A stretch of 25,488 nt of DNA from UBA6165 sp044233745 (lineage in GTDB: Bacteria > Bacteroidota > Bacteroidia > Flavobacteriales_D > Crocinitomicaceae): positions 1-25,488 of the forward strand of contig JBIIJN010000034.1 in assembly GCA_044233745.1 (NCBI GenBank). Direction: 5' to 3'. A program made the translations under genes and the position numbers. Under the pieces are notes generated by a model. It worked only from the letters and a program-made list of their open reading frames with translations, had not been told where the DNA came from and did not search any database. Numbering within the stretch: position 1 is the stretch's first letter; each line of letters opens with the position of its first letter. This document shows positions 23,201 to 25,488 of this stretch, one piece after another.

Positions 23201-24536
23201 AATTGCACAAAATGCAATTACAGAACCGATTGAAGCAACAATTCAATTCGCCGATTCAAGTAAAGCTTGGTTGGTCGGTGTACCTGATTCAGATGGACCA
23301 GAGGCGACCAATTGGATTTTGTCTGGTCAAACAGCAAATGAGGACGAACCATGTTATGCTGACCTTCCAAAAGATAAAGAGGAACGATTTGAGAACTTAC
23401 TAGGTGGTACAATTACGCACTTCTCACAAATCAGAAATTGTGGTCCAGCTGCACCAATTGGGGCAGAAAACAACCCGAACCTAAATATTGCGCAGGCTCA
23501 AGAACGTGCTAGAATTGCTTCTGCAAATGGCGTTGACCTTGTATTTACTGCGGATAAATCTAAATGGACGCGCGCAGTTGTAGTTGAATTGTGTCAAGAA
23601 GAAGCATTGGCTCAAGGCCAAGCAAGAACAGGTAAACCAAGAGGACGTGCTTCAATCGATAAAAACGGTAGATCGGCAGGTCAAGCGGGCTATAATGCAG
23701 CGGAAGGCGACTTGGTTTCAACAACAGGTATGGGTTGGTTCCCAGGATATGCTATAGATGTTGAAACTGGACGAAGATTAAATATCGCTTACGGTGAAAA
23801 CTCGTTCTTGGGTGGTCAAAATGGTACGGATATGTTATGGAATCCTACTTCAAGATTATTTGATAATGTGTTTAACCCTGTATTTGGTGGTCAACACGTA
23901 ATTTATGTAATTGGTGAAGACATCAATGGTTCGGCAATGCCAATTCACGATAACGGTGCAGCATTCTATAATGCAATTAGCAGTACCAATAACAACGCCA
24001 ACAGAGATGCATGGCAAAGTGTTATGTGGGTTGCTTATCCAGTGTTGGCTCCAAACAGAAACTTGTTAGAAACGGACGTGACTATTCGTGTTCGCGTTAA
24101 GAAAAGATTCGAAAACTTTGTGTTGAGCAATGATAACCAAGGACGACCAGCATTCGAATGGAGTATGACGAAAATTGCCACAGATACTGGTAATGATGAA
24201 GCGTTGTCTGAAGCTATGAAAATGATTAACGTTGTTCCGAATCCGTATTACGCATATTCTCAGTACGAGCGTGACCGTATCGACAACAGAATCAAAATTG
24301 TAAACTTGCCGCACAAGTGTCAAGTGAGCATATACAACATTCAAGGTAAATTGATTCGAGCTTTCGATAAGGATAGTCCTGTTACTTCTATCGATTGGGA
24401 TTTGAAAAACCACAAAGGCATTCCAATTGCTGGTGGTGTTTACTTAATCCATGTAAAAGTGCCCGGTATCGATGGAGGCGAACGTGTATTAAAATGGTTC
24501 GGTGGAATGCGCCAACCTGACTTCCAAAACTTATAA
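20292..24536 (+). CDS. Large T9SS-exported surface protein
   Basis: The product has up to 1414 residues. The first ATG overlaps the receptor stop by one base (TAATG), which suggests coupled translation. In-frame ATGs at 20310, 20316 and 20331 also fit; the last starts directly at the signal peptide MKTLLLILAGGLANVSYG. The N-terminal part has the pattern of a widespread Bacteroidota exported family (FMEFNDLKVLIETGGIMWQD, SVLYAGALWMGGTDVNGQLK, GRDYWTGPL). An EF-hand-like calcium loop occurs at about residue 250 (DRNQNGVYDPIEGGDYP). The centre is beta-rich without recognisable enzymatic motifs. The C-terminal ~105 residues are a T9SS/FlgD-like domain: NVVPNPYYAYSQYE, CQVSIYNIQGKLIRAF, IDWDLKNHKGIPIAGGVYLIHV. 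It is probably carried across the outer membrane and attached outside the cell. The specific role is unknown. Confidence 0.85.
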   Translation: MTLQKRMVMKKVVMKTLLLILAGGLANVSYGWNPPNSNGGVSGGGGTGSNDGSMMSTRASNCTPTTERKFMEFNDLKVLIETGGIMWQDRLLNRGSYFAPKPPSTASNGPSVLYAGALWMGGTDVNGQLKLAGMLFGARGRDYWTGPLSVNLNTGNFNPIEPIVGGSNVVRPYGEATITATTCIQYDKFFTISKSMVREFIRWWECNDDPTISGCDNSVSVDPQTLNVILNWPAHGDEALGQDRYLAPFYDRNQNGVYDPIEGGDYPWYDFEDDIDCRNDRRVVLFGDETHWWVFNDKGNIHGETGGDPIGMEVRAQAFSFATNDEVNQMTFYNYEMINRGTQTLFNTYFAQFADPDIGGSEDDWVGCDVSRGLGYAMNGDNYDATQGAAIGYLDRPAAVGIDFFEGPYQDDDGKDNVGPSFDENGILITPSVAEARADLGIVYAGLGIGYSDGVVDNERYGMKRFVYFNRAGTGGATAGINDDPVNAVDFYRYMRGIWRNNERMGYGGFGHQAGGAIPGVENDYMFPGITDPLGWGTPNSTAQAPYSESTINNPAGDRRFVQAAGPFTLKPGSINNITVGVVYARGSDYLNSRDEMLRADTKAQALFDNCFQILEPPMAPRLQIRELENELILMIDNPGGNNQNEDYEIEDRVNIIDPVGAPAYDKFYRFEGYQIFQIKDETVSVAQIGNTDFVRLVAQCDKKNGIDRLINYEFDEGLSVSVPRLMVDGADEGLRHTFSVSEDMFATGANKTLVNHKTYYYIAIAYAHNNFKPFSVSADNWDGQKTPYIASRMAWDGQAITSEAGVPHHPMPGMEGTYIYTNYGTMPEITRLDGRGNMGLNTDLHPTTVAEILANNSTPRPKYALNAGPIEVKVVDPLNVLPGRFQLRFVNYGSTAASIDSASWIIDRYDEESGVLLESISSDRTIGTITTINSANVSAPNGNEQIIPEWGISVYIEQYLYQFATGALPIAQNAITEPIEATIQFADSSKAWLVGVPDSDGPEATNWILSGQTANEDEPCYADLPKDKEERFENLLGGTITHFSQIRNCGPAAPIGAENNPNLNIAQAQERARIASANGVDLVFTADKSKWTRAVVVELCQEEALAQGQARTGKPRGRASIDKNGRSAGQAGYNAAEGDLVSTTGMGWFPGYAIDVETGRRLNIAYGENSFLGGQNGTDMLWNPTSRLFDNVFNPVFGGQHVIYVIGEDINGSAMPIHDNGAAFYNAISSTNNNANRDAWQSVMWVAYPVLAPNRNLLETDVTIRVRVKKRFENFVLSNDNQGRPAFEWSMTKIATDTGNDEALSEAMKMINVVPNPYYAYSQYERDRIDNRIKIVNLPHKCQVSIYNIQGKLIRAFDKDSPVTSIDWDLKNHKGIPIAGGVYLIHVKVPGIDGGERVLKWFGGMRQPDFQNL

Positions 24537-24545
24537 AAATAAAAT

Positions 24546-24575
24546 AATCCGAGACGAATACGTTCGTCTCGGATT
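24546..24575 (+). terminator. Strong hairpin between the cargo and PorV-like genes
   Basis: A 13-bp perfect stem (24546-24558 with 24563-24575) has a TACG loop and lies 10 bp after the cargo stop. Only a short T stretch follows (TTTAT), so it may stop, weaken or stabilise the transcript between the two genes rather than act as a full terminator. Confidence 0.6.
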
Positions 24576-24613
24576 TATAAAAGCTTTCTAATTATTGTTG
24601 AAAAAAGTAACGT

Positions 24614-25488
24614 ATGAAGAAATTTAACTACATCTTAAAATCTGCTCTTCTAGGATCAGCTCTAGTGCTAAGTACTTCGCCATTGCTGGCTGGAAACGAA
24701 GACCGTGTTGGTTCTGCTGGTGCTTCGCAATTGCTCGTGAACCCTTGGGCAAGAAGTTTAGGTGCTGGCAGCACAGGTGTTTCATATACCAACGGACTTG
24801 AAGCGCAATTCATGAATATTGCAGGTTTGGCTTTCACCAAGCGTATGGAATTAAAGGTAAATGCAACAAATTGGTTGGGTAATGCTGGTGTTCAGTTCTA
24901 CTCTGCTGGTTTGGCTACTCGAATTTCTGATCAAAGTGTGATTGCAATTAGTATTCAATCTATGAATTTTGGTGATATTCCAAGAACATTCGTTGACAAT
25001 CCTGAAGGTGATGGAAGTACTTTTTCTCCGCGATACAATGTTTTCAACGTGGGATATGCTCGAGAGTTTTCAAATCGAATTTATGGTGGTATTAATCTAA
25101 AAGTAAACTCAGAAGGCGTTGACAACTTGCGCGCCAATGGAATTGCCATAGATGCAGGTATTCGCTATGTAACAGGTGAGCGCGAACATATTAAATTTGG
25201 TATTGCCTTGAAAAACATCGGGCCTGTAATGCGATATAGAGGAGATGGTTTGGCTTATCAGGTAAGTTTTGCGCAATCTGGAAGCACAGAGCCTTTCACA
25301 TTGGAACAAAGAAGTGCCGCTTTTGAAATGCCTTCATCTTTGAGTATTGGTGGTTCTTATGATTTCTTCTTTGGTGAAAATCAAAAATTGACAGCAGCGT
25401 TTGCTTTCTTGGCCAATTCATTTTCTTATGACAATTATGCGCTAGGCTTGGATTATGGCATTGGTATCAAAAAATTCCAAATCAATGC
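24614..25488 (+). CDS. PorV-family outer-membrane protein, 3' end cut by window
   Basis: The frame is open from the ATG at 24614 to the window end (291 residues visible). The signal peptide is MKKFNYILKSALLGSALVLSTSPLLA, cut near GNED. The mature start is diagnostic for the PorV/PorQ group: GSAGASQLLVNPWARSLGAGSTGVSYTNGLEAQFMNIAGLA. Alternating beta strands of an FadL-like barrel follow (IAISIQSMNFGDIP, RYNVFNVGYAREFSNRIYGGINLKV, IKFGIALKNIGP). In studied species PorV is the T9SS shuttle that carries cargo by its C-terminal domain to the attachment complex; paralogues with narrower partners are common. Its position right behind a T9SS cargo gene suggests a dedicated role for that protein. A hairpin at 24546 separates the two genes. 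Confidence 0.85.
   Translation, partial: MKKFNYILKSALLGSALVLSTSPLLAGNEDRVGSAGASQLLVNPWARSLGAGSTGVSYTNGLEAQFMNIAGLAFTKRMELKVNATNWLGNAGVQFYSAGLATRISDQSVIAISIQSMNFGDIPRTFVDNPEGDGSTFSPRYNVFNVGYAREFSNRIYGGINLKVNSEGVDNLRANGIAIDAGIRYVTGEREHIKFGIALKNIGPVMRYRGDGLAYQVSFAQSGSTEPFTLEQRSAAFEMPSSLSIGGSYDFFFGENQKLTAAFAFLANSFSYDNYALGLDYGIGIKKFQIN

Overview
The window looks like a chromosomal segment of a Bacteroidota bacterium, probably of the Flavobacteriia/Cytophagia type. The signs are promoters of the TAnnTTTG form in front of many genes, moderate-to-low GC, two proteins with clear type IX secretion (T9SS) C-terminal sorting domains, a TonB-dependent receptor carrying a CarboxypepD_reg-like domain, a PorV-family protein, and a long PurF-type amidotransferase. 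No phage, transposase, integrase or CRISPR array is visible. Genus cannot be fixed from the sequence alone.

Layout. 1-1464: 3' part of an acyl-CoA carboxylase carboxyltransferase gene. 1470-4113 (minus): two exported proteins, one small and unrecognised and one with a very glycine-rich central region and a T9SS tail. 4205-6825 (plus): a membrane-anchored papain-type protease followed closely by ruvB. 6891-7718: an unusual gene that appears to join the first ~26 residues of a DUF4062-type protein to the C-terminal part of an AlbA/RecG-like protein. It carries a perfect 6 x 12-bp repeat and a four-run C-tract (G-quadruplex motif on the minus strand). 7736-8665: queG. 8689-9975 (minus): an AAA_14/DUF4143 ATPase. 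9976-10497 has no gene but contains a compact inverted-repeat element of nested hairpins.

10498-12586: a putative cytosolic papain-fold protein and a cytochrome P450, probably co-transcribed. 12684-12878 (minus): a tRNA-Arg(TCG) locus with its own promoter and terminator, an unusual U19:A56 combination, and a degenerate second copy of the tRNA 5' half just upstream. 12984-14270: ornithine aminotransferase. 14378-16279: amidophosphoribosyltransferase-like protein. 16543-25488: a three-gene surface/secretion module, namely a TonB-dependent receptor, a ~1400-residue T9SS cargo protein whose start codon overlaps the receptor stop, and a PorV-family protein that runs off the window.

How it fits together. 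Much of the window is housekeeping: propionyl-CoA/acyl-CoA carboxylation, Holliday junction migration, queuosine synthesis, ornithine and purine metabolism. The more individual parts are the cell-surface genes (the glycine-rich protein and the receptor/cargo/PorV trio), the cysteine peptidase-like protein beside a P450, the internally deleted regulator-like gene, and the tRNA locus. All domain calls were made by eye from motifs; no database search was run.
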